Assembly: GCF_040024445.1 (NCBI RefSeq)
Contig: NZ_CP157276.1
Location: 1,302,001 to 1,366,000, forward strand
DNA from: Prescottella soli
GTDB lineage: Bacteria > Actinomycetota > Actinomycetes > Mycobacteriales > Mycobacteriaceae
Direction of reading: 5' to 3'
Length of the DNA stretch: 64,000 nt
Below, piece by piece: positions 55,375 through 63,825 of this stretch. The translations under genes and the position numbers were made by a program. Every line of letters begins with the position of its first letter. The first letter of the stretch is position 1. The notes under the pieces are model-generated. The model saw only the letters and a program-made list of their open reading frames with translations, did no database searches and was not told where the DNA came from.

Positions 55375-55384
55375 GACACGTGTC
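55375..55384. promoter_or_regulatory. TetR operator candidate near the TetR start
   Basis: Perfect palindrome GACACGTGTC, 4 bp upstream of the regulator start. A close variant lies near the divergent aldA start. Confidence 0.6.
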
Positions 55385-55529
55385 CGGACATTACTACAGA
55401 TCCTCGTTCAACGGGACCCGTTCAACGCCTCCCGTCACGCCCGCCGACGGCCACCCGCCCTGCAAGTAGTAGCGAGACTCATTCCCGCAGAACAGCATTG
55501 CCATCACCATTCGTTCGTACTATAGTCCA

Positions 55530-55539
55530 GACACCTGTC
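55530..55539. promoter_or_regulatory. TetR operator candidate near aldA
   Basis: GACACCTGTC, one base different from the palindrome at 55375-55384; both lie within the shared context AGACAC(G/C)TGTCC. It sits 24 bp before the aldA start, where binding would block initiation. Confidence 0.55.
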
Positions 55540-55562
55540 CAGATCAGAAAGGGATCTGCGCA

Positions 55563-57035
55563 ATGACGCTTCGACCTACCGACAGCTCCGCGCTCCTGAT
55601 CGACGGCAAGCTCACCCCCGGCTCGGGCGGGGTGTTCGAGGTGACCGATCCCGCGACCGAGGAGGTCATCGGCTACGCCGCCGAGGGGACCGCCGCCGAC
55701 ATGGACGCGGCGATCGCGGCGGCACGCCGGGCGTTCGACGACACCCCTTGGTCGCGCGATCCCGCCTTCCGCGCCCGTTGCCTGCGACAACTGCGCGACG
55801 CCCTCCAGTCGCACATCGACGAACTGCGCGAGATCACGATCGCCGAGGTCGGTGCGCCCGCGATGCTCACCGCCGGCCCCCAGCTCGAAGGGCCGATCGC
55901 CGACCTCGGCTACTTCGCCGACCTCGCCGAATCCTATTCGTGGGAAACCGATCTCGGTGTGGCGGCGCCGATGGGGATCAGGACCCGTCGGCGCGTCCTC
56001 AAGGAAGCGGTCGGAGTGGTCGGCGCGATCACCCCGTGGAACTTCCCGCACCAGATCAACTTCGCGAAGATCGGCCCGGCGCTGGCCGCGGGCAACACGG
56101 TGGTCCTCAAGCCCGCTCCGGACACCCCGTGGTGCGCGGCCCTGGTCGGCAAGGTCATCGCCGAGGAGACCGACATCCCGGCCGGCGTGATCAACATCGT
56201 CACCTCCACCGACCACCAGCTGGGCGCCCAGCTCTCCCGCGACCCCCGGGTCGACCTGGTTTCCTTCACCGGCTCCACCGCGACGGGCAAGGCGGTGATG
56301 GCCGCCGCGTCGGAGTCGCTGAAGAAGGTGTTCCTGGAACTGGGCGGCAAGTCGGCGTTCATCGTCCTCGACGACGCCGACCTGACCGCCGGCTGCGCGA
56401 TCGCGGCGTTCACCGTCTGCACGCACGCAGGACAGGGGTGTGCGATCACGACGCGCCTGCTCGTCCCCCGCGAGCGCTACGAGGAGGCCGTCGAGGCCAC
56501 CGCGCACACCATGGCCGGGATCCGTCCGGGCAACCCGGCCGAACGCGGAACCGTCTGCGGCCCACTGATCTCCGCTCGCCAGCGCGCCCGCGTCGAGGGC
56601 TACCTCGAGCTCGCCGTCGAGGAGGGCGGCACCATCGTCGTCGGCGGCGGTCGACCGGCCGAACGCGAGCGCGGGTTCTTCGTCGAGCCCACCCTGATCT
56701 CAGGCCTCGACAACTCCTCGCGCGTCGCGCAGGAGGAGATCTTCGGCCCGGTGCTGGTGATCCTCCCCCACGACGGCGACGACGACGCGATCCGGATCGC
56801 GAACGACTCGCCCTACGGACTCTCGGGGTCGGTGTGGGGAACCGATCCCGACCGCGTCCGGAAGGTGGTCGACGGGGTCCGCACCGGCACGCTCGCGGTC
56901 AACGGTGGCGTCTGGTACGCCGCGGACGCCCCCTTCGGGGGCTACAAGCAGTCTGGCATCGGGCGCGAGATGGGCATCGCCGGCTTCGAGGAGTACCTGG
57001 AGACCAAGCTCGTGGCCGAGCCCGCGCAGGCCTGA
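55563..57035 (+). CDS. aldA: NAD(P)-dependent aldehyde dehydrogenase (Rv0768-like)
   Basis: A 490-residue aldehyde dehydrogenase with Glu259 (LELGGKSAF) and catalytic Cys293 (AGQGCAITTR). It could oxidise an aldehyde produced by the P450s, such as formaldehyde-level or side-chain aldehydes. AAGGG precedes the ATG. First gene of the rightward operon aldA-SDR-3HIBDH-CMD, matching Rv0768-Rv0771. Confidence 0.94.
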   Translation: MTLRPTDSSALLIDGKLTPGSGGVFEVTDPATEEVIGYAAEGTAADMDAAIAAARRAFDDTPWSRDPAFRARCLRQLRDALQSHIDELREITIAEVGAPAMLTAGPQLEGPIADLGYFADLAESYSWETDLGVAAPMGIRTRRRVLKEAVGVVGAITPWNFPHQINFAKIGPALAAGNTVVLKPAPDTPWCAALVGKVIAEETDIPAGVINIVTSTDHQLGAQLSRDPRVDLVSFTGSTATGKAVMAAASESLKKVFLELGGKSAFIVLDDADLTAGCAIAAFTVCTHAGQGCAITTRLLVPRERYEEAVEATAHTMAGIRPGNPAERGTVCGPLISARQRARVEGYLELAVEEGGTIVVGGGRPAERERGFFVEPTLISGLDNSSRVAQEEIFGPVLVILPHDGDDDAIRIANDSPYGLSGSVWGTDPDRVRKVVDGVRTGTLAVNGGVWYAADAPFGGYKQSGIGREMGIAGFEEYLETKLVAEPAQA

Positions 57036-57061
57036 CCGACCGACAGAGAAGGAGTGGGCAG

Positions 57062-57811
57062 ATGGGACGTTTCGACGGACGCACCGCCATCGTCACCGGT
57101 GCGGCGCAGGGCATCGGGGAGGCGTACGCGCGGGCGCTGGCCGCCGAGGGCGCCAACGTCGTGGTGGCCGACCTCAACCGCGAACTGGGCGAGACGGTCG
57201 CCAAGCAGATCGTCTCCGACGGCGGTTCCGCAGCCTTCAAGGAAGTCGATGTGGCCGAACCCGATTCGGCCCTCGAGCTGGCGGCGTTCACGATCGATCG
57301 ATTCGGCAGCATCGAGCATCTGGTGAACAACGCGGCGATCTACGGCGGCATGAAGCTCGACTCGCTGCTCACGGTGCCGTGGGACTACTACAAGAAGTTC
57401 ATGAGCGTGAACATGGACGGCGCACTCAACGTGTGCCGGGCCGTGGTCCCGCACATGCGCGCGGCCGGCGGTTCGATCGTCAACCAGTCGTCGACGGCCG
57501 CCTGGGTGTATTCGAACTTCTACGGCCTGGCGAAGGTCGGGATCAACGGTCTCACTCAGCAACTCGCCTTCGAGCTCGGCTGGTCCAAGATCCGGATCAA
57601 CGCCATCGCGCCGGGACCGATCGACACCGAGGCCACCCGCACCGTCACACCCGGCAACATCGTCGCGGACATGGTCAAGCGAATCCCGCTGCAGCGCATG
57701 GGCACCCCCGAGGATCTGGTGGGCATGTGCCTGTTCCTGCTGTCCGACGAGGCTAGCTGGATCACCGGGCAGATCTTCAACGTGGACGGCGGGCAGGTGA
57801 TCCGGTCGTGA
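57062..57811 (+). CDS. Short-chain dehydrogenase (Rv0769-like)
   Basis: A 249-residue SDR: GAAQGIG at 13-19, 'NNAAIYGG', Ser144, Tyr154 and Lys158 (YGLAK). Close in pattern to 3-oxoacyl-ACP-reductase/2,5-diketo-type SDRs. AAGGAG before ATG 57062. Its stop overlaps the next start (GTGA). Substrate not identifiable from sequence. Confidence 0.93.
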   Translation: MGRFDGRTAIVTGAAQGIGEAYARALAAEGANVVVADLNRELGETVAKQIVSDGGSAAFKEVDVAEPDSALELAAFTIDRFGSIEHLVNNAAIYGGMKLDSLLTVPWDYYKKFMSVNMDGALNVCRAVVPHMRAAGGSIVNQSSTAAWVYSNFYGLAKVGINGLTQQLAFELGWSKIRINAIAPGPIDTEATRTVTPGNIVADMVKRIPLQRMGTPEDLVGMCLFLLSDEASWITGQIFNVDGGQVIRS

Positions 57812-58716
57812 GTGACGACAGCGCAACAGCTTCCACGATCGGCTACATCGGGCTGGGCAACATGGGCGCGCCGATGGCCACCCGCCTGCTCGAGCGACCC
57901 GGCACCCTCGTCGTGTGCGACACCCGGCCCGAGGCCACCCAGCCGTTCACCGAGGCCGGCGCACTCGTGGCGGCGACACCGGCGGAGGTCGCCGCGCGCG
58001 CAACGGTGATCTCGGTGACGGTGCTCGACGACGCCCAGGTCCGCGACGTCGTCGTCGGCCCGGACGGCATCCTGCCGACGGCCCGGCCGGGGACGGTGAT
58101 CGCGGTGCACTCGACGATCAGCGACGTCACGGCGACCGAACTGGCCGAGACGTGCCGCGCGAAGGGCGTCGCCCTCGTCGACGCCCCGGTCAGCGGGGGC
58201 GCCCCCGGAGCGCGGCAGGGGCGGCTGGCCGTGATGGTCGGCGGCAGCGACGAGGCGTTCGAGGCGGTCCGCGAACCGTTCGGCTACTTCGCGGAACTCG
58301 TCGTCCACGCCGGACCGGTCGGGGCGGGCACGCGGATGAAACTGGCGCGCAACCTGCTCCACTTCGTCTCGTTCACCGCCGCGTGCGAGGCGGGGCGGCT
58401 CGCGGAGGCCGCGGACCTCGACGTCCGCGCGCTCGGCAAGGTGGTGCGGCACACCGACGCGATCACCGGTGGGGCGGGCGCGATCATGCTGCGCGACACC
58501 ACGGCGACCGTCGCCCCCGACGATCCCTGGTTCTCGATCCTCTCGCACGTGCGCAACCTCGGGGAGAAGGACCTCGCCCTCGCGCTCGATCTGGGCGACC
58601 GGTTCGACGTGGACCTTCCCCTGGCCGCGCGGGCCCTTACCGGGCTCGGCCCCGGCCTCGGCGTCGGTGCCGGAACCGTTGCCGACCAGTCGTCCCACCA
58701 GAAGGAGACCGCATGA
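57808..58716 (+). CDS. 3-hydroxyisobutyrate-dehydrogenase-like protein (Rv0770-like)
   Basis: A 302-residue beta-hydroxyacid dehydrogenase: Rossmann motif GLGNMG at 15-20, substrate motif DAPVSGG at 125-131, catalytic Lys178 (GTRMKLARN). It oxidises a beta-hydroxy acid with NAD(P); the substrate is unknown. GTG start overlaps the previous stop, and its stop overlaps the next ATG, so the operon is tightly coupled. Confidence 0.92.
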   Translation: MSDDSATASTIGYIGLGNMGAPMATRLLERPGTLVVCDTRPEATQPFTEAGALVAATPAEVAARATVISVTVLDDAQVRDVVVGPDGILPTARPGTVIAVHSTISDVTATELAETCRAKGVALVDAPVSGGAPGARQGRLAVMVGGSDEAFEAVREPFGYFAELVVHAGPVGAGTRMKLARNLLHFVSFTAACEAGRLAEAADLDVRALGKVVRHTDAITGGAGAIMLRDTTATVAPDDPWFSILSHVRNLGEKDLALALDLGDRFDVDLPLAARALTGLGPGLGVGAGTVADQSSHQKETA

Positions 58717-59129
58717 CCGACCACAACGGTGACGCCGTCGCGTCGGAGCGCCGAGCGCGCGGCGTCGCGATGATGAACCAGGTGTACGGCTGGGAGATGC
58801 CCGCCGACGTGCCGGGCGACTTCTTCGCCGTCACCGCCGACCACCTGTTCGCGGACATCTGGACCCGTCCGGGCCTGAGCCTGCGCGACCGGCGCCTGCT
58901 GCTGCTCGGGGCGATCGCGGCGCAGGGACAGACCGATGTCGCGAAGATCCAGATCAACGCCGCGCTGCACAACGAGGAGCTGACCGAACAGCAGGTCGAG
59001 GAGGCCGCGATCTTCCTCTGCCACTACGTCGGCTGGCCACTGGGCACCGGACTGAACAACGCGTTGATCTCCGTCAAGGCCGATCGACGCAAGGCGGCCC
59101 GCGCGGCCGAGAAGCAGCGCGAGCAGTAG
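58713..59129 (+). CDS. Carboxymuconolactone-decarboxylase-like protein (Rv0771-like)
   Basis: A 138-residue CMD/AhpD-fold protein: 'RPGLSLRDRRLLLLGAIAAQG', 'LHNEELTEQQVEEAAIFLCHYVGWPLGTGLNNAL'. It lacks the CxxC of AhpD peroxidases, so a decarboxylase/lactone-type role is more likely; the true substrate is unknown. ATG at 58713 overlaps the preceding stop. Fourth and last gene of the conserved block. Confidence 0.92.
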   Translation: MTDHNGDAVASERRARGVAMMNQVYGWEMPADVPGDFFAVTADHLFADIWTRPGLSLRDRRLLLLGAIAAQGQTDVAKIQINAALHNEELTEQQVEEAAIFLCHYVGWPLGTGLNNALISVKADRRKAARAAEKQREQ

Positions 59130-59178
59130 TCCGGCGATTCGACTACAACGCCCGGCCGCGAGGGTGAATACTAGAAAA

Positions 59179-59192
59179 TAGAACACGTTCTA
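59179..59192. promoter_or_regulatory. Perfect KstR-type palindrome
   Basis: TAGAACACGTTCTA is a perfect 14-bp palindrome and fits TNNAACNNGTTNNA. It lies 29 bp upstream of the FAD dehydrogenase start and overlaps the expected promoter, consistent with repression by a KstR-like regulator. Confidence 0.75.
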
Positions 59193-59220
59193 CCCAGTGC
59201 GCGTCGAAAGGACCTTCCCC

Positions 59221-60690
59221 ATGGCCGAGGCCACCCCCATCCGTCCCCTGTCCGCCGAGACCGTCGACACCTGGAACTACGAGGCCGACGTCGTGATCGC
59301 CGGCTACGGCGTCGCCGGCGCGAGTGCCGCGGTCGAGGCGGCCCGCGCGGGTGCCGAGGTCCTGGTGCTCGAGCGGGCGGGCGGCTGGGGTGGCGCGGCG
59401 TCCCTGGCCGGCGGATTCATCTACATGGGCGGTGGTACGCCGCTGCAGAAGGCACTCGGATTCGACGACACCCCCGAGAACATGAAGTCGTTCATGATGG
59501 CCGCCCTCGGACCCGGTGCCGACGAAGCCAAGATCACCGACTACTGCGAGGGCAGCGTCGACCACTACAACTGGCTCGTCGACTGCGGCGTCCCCTTCAA
59601 GGAGAGCTTCTACGGCCAGCCCGGTTGGGAGACGCCGTTCGACGACGGCCTGATGTACTCGGGTGGCGAGAACTCGGCTCCCTTCAATGCGATCGCGACC
59701 CCGGCCCCGCGGGGACACATCCCGCAGATGACCGACAAGAAGGTCGGCGAGAAGGGCGGCGGCTACATGCTCATGAAGCCGCTGGTCGACACCGCGACCG
59801 CCCTGGGTGTGCAGGCGCAGTACGACATGCGGGTCCAGACGCTCATCACCGACGCCACCGGCCGCGTGGTGGGTGTGCAGGCCAAGCAGTACGGCAAGGA
59901 CGTCACCGTCCGGGCCCGCAAGGGCGTCGTGCTGGCGACCGGCAGCTTCGCCTACAACAAGGAGATGGTCGAGGCGTTCGCGCCGCGGCTGATCGGCCGT
60001 CCCGGCGCCGCGATCGAGGAGCACGACGGCCGTGCGATCCGCATGGCGCAGGCGCTCGGCGCGGACCTCGCGCACATGGATGCCACCGAGGTCGCGTTCT
60101 TCGGTGATCCGCAGATGATGGTCCGCGGCATCCTCGTCAACGGCCGCGGCCAGCGTTACGTCAACGAGGACACCTACCCCGGCCGGATCGGTCAGCTCAC
60201 GTTGCTGCACAACGACAATCAGGCCTACCTGATCATCGACGAGGAGGCCTACGAGGAGGCGAAGACGACGCCGACGTCCACCCCGTTCTTCCGGTTCCAG
60301 CCGAAGTGGGTGGCCGAGACGGTGGAGGAACTCGAGTCGGAGATGGGTCTGCCCGAGGGCACCCTGCAGGCCACCGTCGAGGTCTACAACAAGCACGCCG
60401 CGACCGGTCAGGACCCCGTCCTGGGCAAGAAGTCCGAGTGGGTCAAGCCGATCGGGTCGCCGATCGCGGCGCTGGACCTGCGCAACTTCACCGCCGGCTT
60501 CACGCTCGGCGGGCTGCGCACCACCGTCGACTCCGAGGTGCTGCACGTCTCCGGCGAGCCCATCCCCGGCCTGTTCGCCGCCGGCCGCTGCACCGCCGGC
60601 GTGTGCGCGTGGGGCTACGCGTCGGGCACCTCGCTCGGCGACGGCAGCTTCTTCGGCCGTCGCGCCGGCGTCAGCGCCGCGAAGGGCTGA
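59221..60690 (+). CDS. FAD-binding dehydrogenase (KstD-like, Rv0785-type)
   Basis: A 489-residue flavoprotein: GYGVAG at 28-33 with Glu51, 'ERAGGWGGAASLAGGFIYMGGG', and C-terminal 'GLFAAGRCTAGVCAWGYASGTSLGDGSFFGRRAG', the signature region of 3-ketosteroid-dehydrogenase-like flavoproteins. It may introduce a double bond in a steroid or related ring; true KstD activity is not proven. ATG at 59221 follows GAAAGGA. Preceded by a perfect KstR-type palindrome, so steroid-regulated. Confidence 0.9.
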   Translation: MAEATPIRPLSAETVDTWNYEADVVIAGYGVAGASAAVEAARAGAEVLVLERAGGWGGAASLAGGFIYMGGGTPLQKALGFDDTPENMKSFMMAALGPGADEAKITDYCEGSVDHYNWLVDCGVPFKESFYGQPGWETPFDDGLMYSGGENSAPFNAIATPAPRGHIPQMTDKKVGEKGGGYMLMKPLVDTATALGVQAQYDMRVQTLITDATGRVVGVQAKQYGKDVTVRARKGVVLATGSFAYNKEMVEAFAPRLIGRPGAAIEEHDGRAIRMAQALGADLAHMDATEVAFFGDPQMMVRGILVNGRGQRYVNEDTYPGRIGQLTLLHNDNQAYLIIDEEAYEEAKTTPTSTPFFRFQPKWVAETVEELESEMGLPEGTLQATVEVYNKHAATGQDPVLGKKSEWVKPIGSPIAALDLRNFTAGFTLGGLRTTVDSEVLHVSGEPIPGLFAAGRCTAGVCAWGYASGTSLGDGSFFGRRAGVSAAKG

Positions 60691-60721
60691 CGACGGGGTG
60701 ACCTGACGGCGGGGGCGATTC

Positions 60722-61792
60722 CTAGCCGTCGCCCTCGTCCCGGCCGTCTTCGAAGACGAAGAGTGGCTTGGCGCCGTGTGCGGGTGACTCGGCGAGCGCG
60801 ACGGCTTCGGGGAACCGCTCGAGCGGGAACGGCCGGCCTTCCGGGACGCTCAGCACGTCATCGGCGACGAGACTGCGAACCTGGGACAGCGCGCGCAGCG
60901 CATCCTCGGGTGACGCAGTGCCGAACCAGCGGTTGAGCCAGAAGCCACGGACCGCTTTGGCCTCGTAGATGACCGAGCGTGCCTGCAGCGGAATCGTCAG
61001 CGCCGCCGGGTCGGTCTGCCGATGGGTGGAGAGCGCGCCGTAGACCACGACCTCTCCCCCTGGAGCCAACGCCTCGGATACCTGGGCGCCCAGAGGTCCC
61101 GCGACGCAGTCGGTGGCCTTGCGCACGCCGGCCGGTCCTGCAATCTCGGTCACGCGCTGCAGCAGGTCCTCGTCCGCGGTGCAAATGACCTCGTCACCAC
61201 CGAGCGCCGTGATCTCGTCGACGGCGTCGCGCCGCCGCACGACGTTGATCGTGCGAATGCCCAGATGCCTGGCCAGCTGAATGACGAGTCGGCCGACGGT
61301 GGAGCCCGCGGCCGTCTGCAACAACCATTCACCCGGCTGTACGTCGAGTTCGCGCGTGACGAGGAGCAGCGCGGTCAACGGGTTGACGGCGAGCTGGCAG
61401 GCGCTCGAGTCGCTCAGTCGGTCGGGAACCGGCAGCAGCCTTCGTGTGTCGGCAACGAGGTATTCCTGCCACGTACCGTCCACACGGGGCCCGGGCACCG
61501 CCGGGACCGCGACGGTCGCGACGCGCTCGCCGATCTTCGGCCCGTCGGTATCCGGGCCGAGGGCGTCGATACGGCCCACGCATTCCATGTGACCCCCGAC
61601 GGTGGGGAACTCGGGGGCGAAACCGTAGCGGCCCCGCAGCACGTGCAGATCACTGGCGTGAATCGGAGTCGCCGTCACGCGGATCAACGCCTGACCGGCC
61701 TTCGGCGTCGGAACGGGCCGAGATTCCAGCCGCAGGACATCGGTGGGTTCGCCGACCTGTCCGGCTACGAGCGCGCGCATCGATCGAGACAT
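60722..61792 (-). CDS. MDR-family quinone oxidoreductase/enoyl reductase
   Basis: A 356-residue medium-chain dehydrogenase: GroES-like domain (about 10-130, 'ATPIHASDLHVLRGRYG', 'GGHMECVGRIDALGPD') and Rossmann domain with 'QTAAGSTVGRLVIQLARHLG'. The zinc ligands of alcohol dehydrogenases are missing, so it is of the quinone-reductase/trans-2-enoyl-CoA-reductase type using NADPH. ATG at 61792 follows GAGAGG. It stands alone; the longer frame is not used. Confidence 0.9.
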   Translation of the reverse strand: MSRSMRALVAGQVGEPTDVLRLESRPVPTPKAGQALIRVTATPIHASDLHVLRGRYGFAPEFPTVGGHMECVGRIDALGPDTDGPKIGERVATVAVPAVPGPRVDGTWQEYLVADTRRLLPVPDRLSDSSACQLAVNPLTALLLVTRELDVQPGEWLLQTAAGSTVGRLVIQLARHLGIRTINVVRRRDAVDEITALGGDEVICTADEDLLQRVTEIAGPAGVRKATDCVAGPLGAQVSEALAPGGEVVVYGALSTHRQTDPAALTIPLQARSVIYEAKAVRGFWLNRWFGTASPEDALRALSQVRSLVADDVLSVPEGRPFPLERFPEAVALAESPAHGAKPLFVFEDGRDEGDG

Positions 61793-61980
61793 GAGTGACC
61801 TCTCGTCTCTCAGCGCCCGACGAACCTTCGTGCGGCCTACCGAGGTCTGTGATCGGGACCGCTCGCCGCAGCGCACGTACTCTGATTATGGATCTGTCAT
61901 TTCGGAATCGCTACGCCCGGCCCCGGACAGAGTCCCCGCGGCGGACGATGCAGCGTGGCGCGAACGCGCGCTGCGCCGGT

Positions 61981-62592
61981 TCACGGCGCTCCGTCGCCGT
62001 GAATCAGCATCACCGCGGTCCGCACCAACTCGCGGTCCCCTTCCGCGGAACGCCGTACCCCGATATCCGACCGGACGACGGAGGAGCCTTCGAGGAGGCT
62101 GACCACGGTCTCCGCCAACGCGATTCGTCGCCCCTCGGAGACATCCGATCGGACACACTCGATCAGGTCCGCGACGAGGCCGACGTACCTGCGATAGAAG
62201 CTCCGCACCACCGCCGCGGTCTGCTCGTCTCCCCCTGCGATCGCCCAAATCTCCCGGAACAGGCGGACGCAACCGGCGTCATCGTGCTCGGCGAGCAGAA
62301 CCTCGAGCATCCGCCCGGTTTCCTCACGGGTCACCGTCCGTTCCGACCCGTCGTCGACGCCCAGACCCGTCGCCTCCTGCAAGCGCGCCAGCGAACGCGC
62401 CAGCGCGCGGTCGAGCACCGCCCTGATCAAGTCGGCGCGGGTGGGAAAGTAGTGCTGCAGGTGGCCGATTCGCACCCCGGCTTCCGCCGCGAAGTCCCGG
62501 AGCGCAGCGTTCGCATTGCCTCGTGTGGTGAGCACACGTTCGGCGGCGTCGAGCAGTTCGGCCTGTCGCTGCGCGCCCTTGGACGAGGTCAT
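61981..62592 (-). CDS. TetR-family regulator
   Basis: A 203-residue TetR protein: HTH near residues 12-55 ('LDAAERVLTTRGNANAALRDFAAEAGVRIGHLQHYFPTRADLIRAV') and a helical sensor domain with an acidic effector region. Its ATG overlaps the stop of the upstream reductase gene (ATGA), so the two are one operon. A palindrome before that operon is its likely operator. The 188 bp downstream of it hold no recognisable feature. Confidence 0.9.
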   Translation of the reverse strand: MTSSKGAQRQAELLDAAERVLTTRGNANAALRDFAAEAGVRIGHLQHYFPTRADLIRAVLDRALARSLARLQEATGLGVDDGSERTVTREETGRMLEVLLAEHDDAGCVRLFREIWAIAGGDEQTAAVVRSFYRRYVGLVADLIECVRSDVSEGRRIALAETVVSLLEGSSVVRSDIGVRRSAEGDRELVRTAVMLIHGDGAP

Positions 62593-63644
62593 GCCCGCAA
62601 TACTTCCACCCCGTGCTCCGCGAGTTCCCGCAGCGCGGACTCGGGCCGAGGATGCAGTTCGGGGAACGTGACGCCGGCGACCGCGTCGGCGGCGAGTACC
62701 CGGCGGAGTCCCAGGAATCCGCCGAGCGCGGTGAGATGCGCCTGACCGCGGGAATCGACGATCGTCGCGGACGTCGCGCCGGCGTCACCGGCTACGTCGA
62801 TACGGATCTGCGCACTTCCCCCGTCGCCGGGTGAATACAGCAGCGATCGGCGCACGGAAGTCCAACGGTCACCGCGCCCCCAGCGGAAGAGGCCGATCTT
62901 GTTCGCCGCGAGGAGGGCGGTCGTGGCCGAGTTGGAGCTGAACCCGATCCGGGTGGTCGCGGTGTCCACACCCAACGTCATCGGCAGCGTGAACTGCTCA
63001 GGGGTGTCGAGTCGGACGACCTTCGTCCGGGAGCCTGCGATGTCCACCCAGCGGGCGTCGGAGAGCGGCGCTACCGTCACCGGAACACCGGAGCGCCGGA
63101 CCTCGTAGTCGTAGCCGAGTCGGTCGATGAAGTCGACCGAGTCGACGCCGGCCGAGTCCTGCATGTCGTATCGGATCGCGATGTCGACCGAGGTCACGTC
63201 GCCGACTCGCTCGGCGACCAGGGCCGCCGTCACCAGACTCGTCACGCCGCCCATCCATGACGACGAGAAGAGCACCGGCGCAGACGGTTCCGCGAGCGTC
63301 GCGGCCGTGACCGCCCGCGCGAGCCTGGTGGTCCAGCGTGTGATGTCGACGTAGGGCACCCCACCTCGCACCGCCGCGCGAAGCACCCGATCGTCCGGGT
63401 CGTTGACCGCGCCGACCACGGCGCGGACGTTCGCCCCGAACGGTTCCGGGTCCGCCAGGTCCCACCGCCGCACAGTCGCGCCGTGTCGCCGCGCCACAGC
63501 TGCACCCATTTCCGGGTGACGGCCGGTGAGCAACAGCGGCAATTCGGGCGCCGCAAGTTCGGAGAGCGCGGCGCCGACAGTGCCGTACCCGCCGACGATC
63601 AGCACCGGTCCGGACGAGTCGTACTCGAGTTCGTCGTTGTTCAT
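62589..63644 (-). CDS. Saccharopine-dehydrogenase-like NAD(P)-binding protein
   Basis: A 351-residue protein with an N-terminal Rossmann motif GGYGTVG (about 18-24) of the saccharopine-dehydrogenase/trans-acting enoyl-reductase-like group, then a variable domain. No catalytic residues can be assigned; the substrate is unknown. ATG at 63644 (a GTG precedes it); no ribosome site, so possibly leaderless. First gene of a two-gene operon with the TetR regulator. Confidence 0.82.
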   Translation of the reverse strand: MNNDELEYDSSGPVLIVGGYGTVGAALSELAAPELPLLLTGRHPEMGAAVARRHGATVRRWDLADPEPFGANVRAVVGAVNDPDDRVLRAAVRGGVPYVDITRWTTRLARAVTAATLAEPSAPVLFSSSWMGGVTSLVTAALVAERVGDVTSVDIAIRYDMQDSAGVDSVDFIDRLGYDYEVRRSGVPVTVAPLSDARWVDIAGSRTKVVRLDTPEQFTLPMTLGVDTATTRIGFSSNSATTALLAANKIGLFRWGRGDRWTSVRRSLLYSPGDGGSAQIRIDVAGDAGATSATIVDSRGQAHLTALGGFLGLRRVLAADAVAGVTFPELHPRPESALRELAEHGVEVLRA

Positions 63645-63656
63645 CACACAAAACTA

Positions 63657-63668
63657 GGTCATATGACC
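63657..63668. promoter_or_regulatory. Palindrome upstream of the reductase-TetR operon
   Basis: GGTCATATGACC, perfect 12-bp palindrome, 12 bp before the reductase start codon. It is probably the operator of the TetR protein encoded downstream in the same operon. Confidence 0.65.
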
Positions 63669-63825
63669 AATTCTGTCGAACGGGCGAGGCCTCGCCCCGA
63701 CGAGCCGACATGGCGGACGATCCGGTCAGGCGTGCCCGAGAGGGCCACCCGCCATTGCCGCGCGAGGGATACTCGGAAGCGACCGCCGCACGAGGTGCGG
63801 AGTCCAGCCGTCCGGGGATGCCCTC

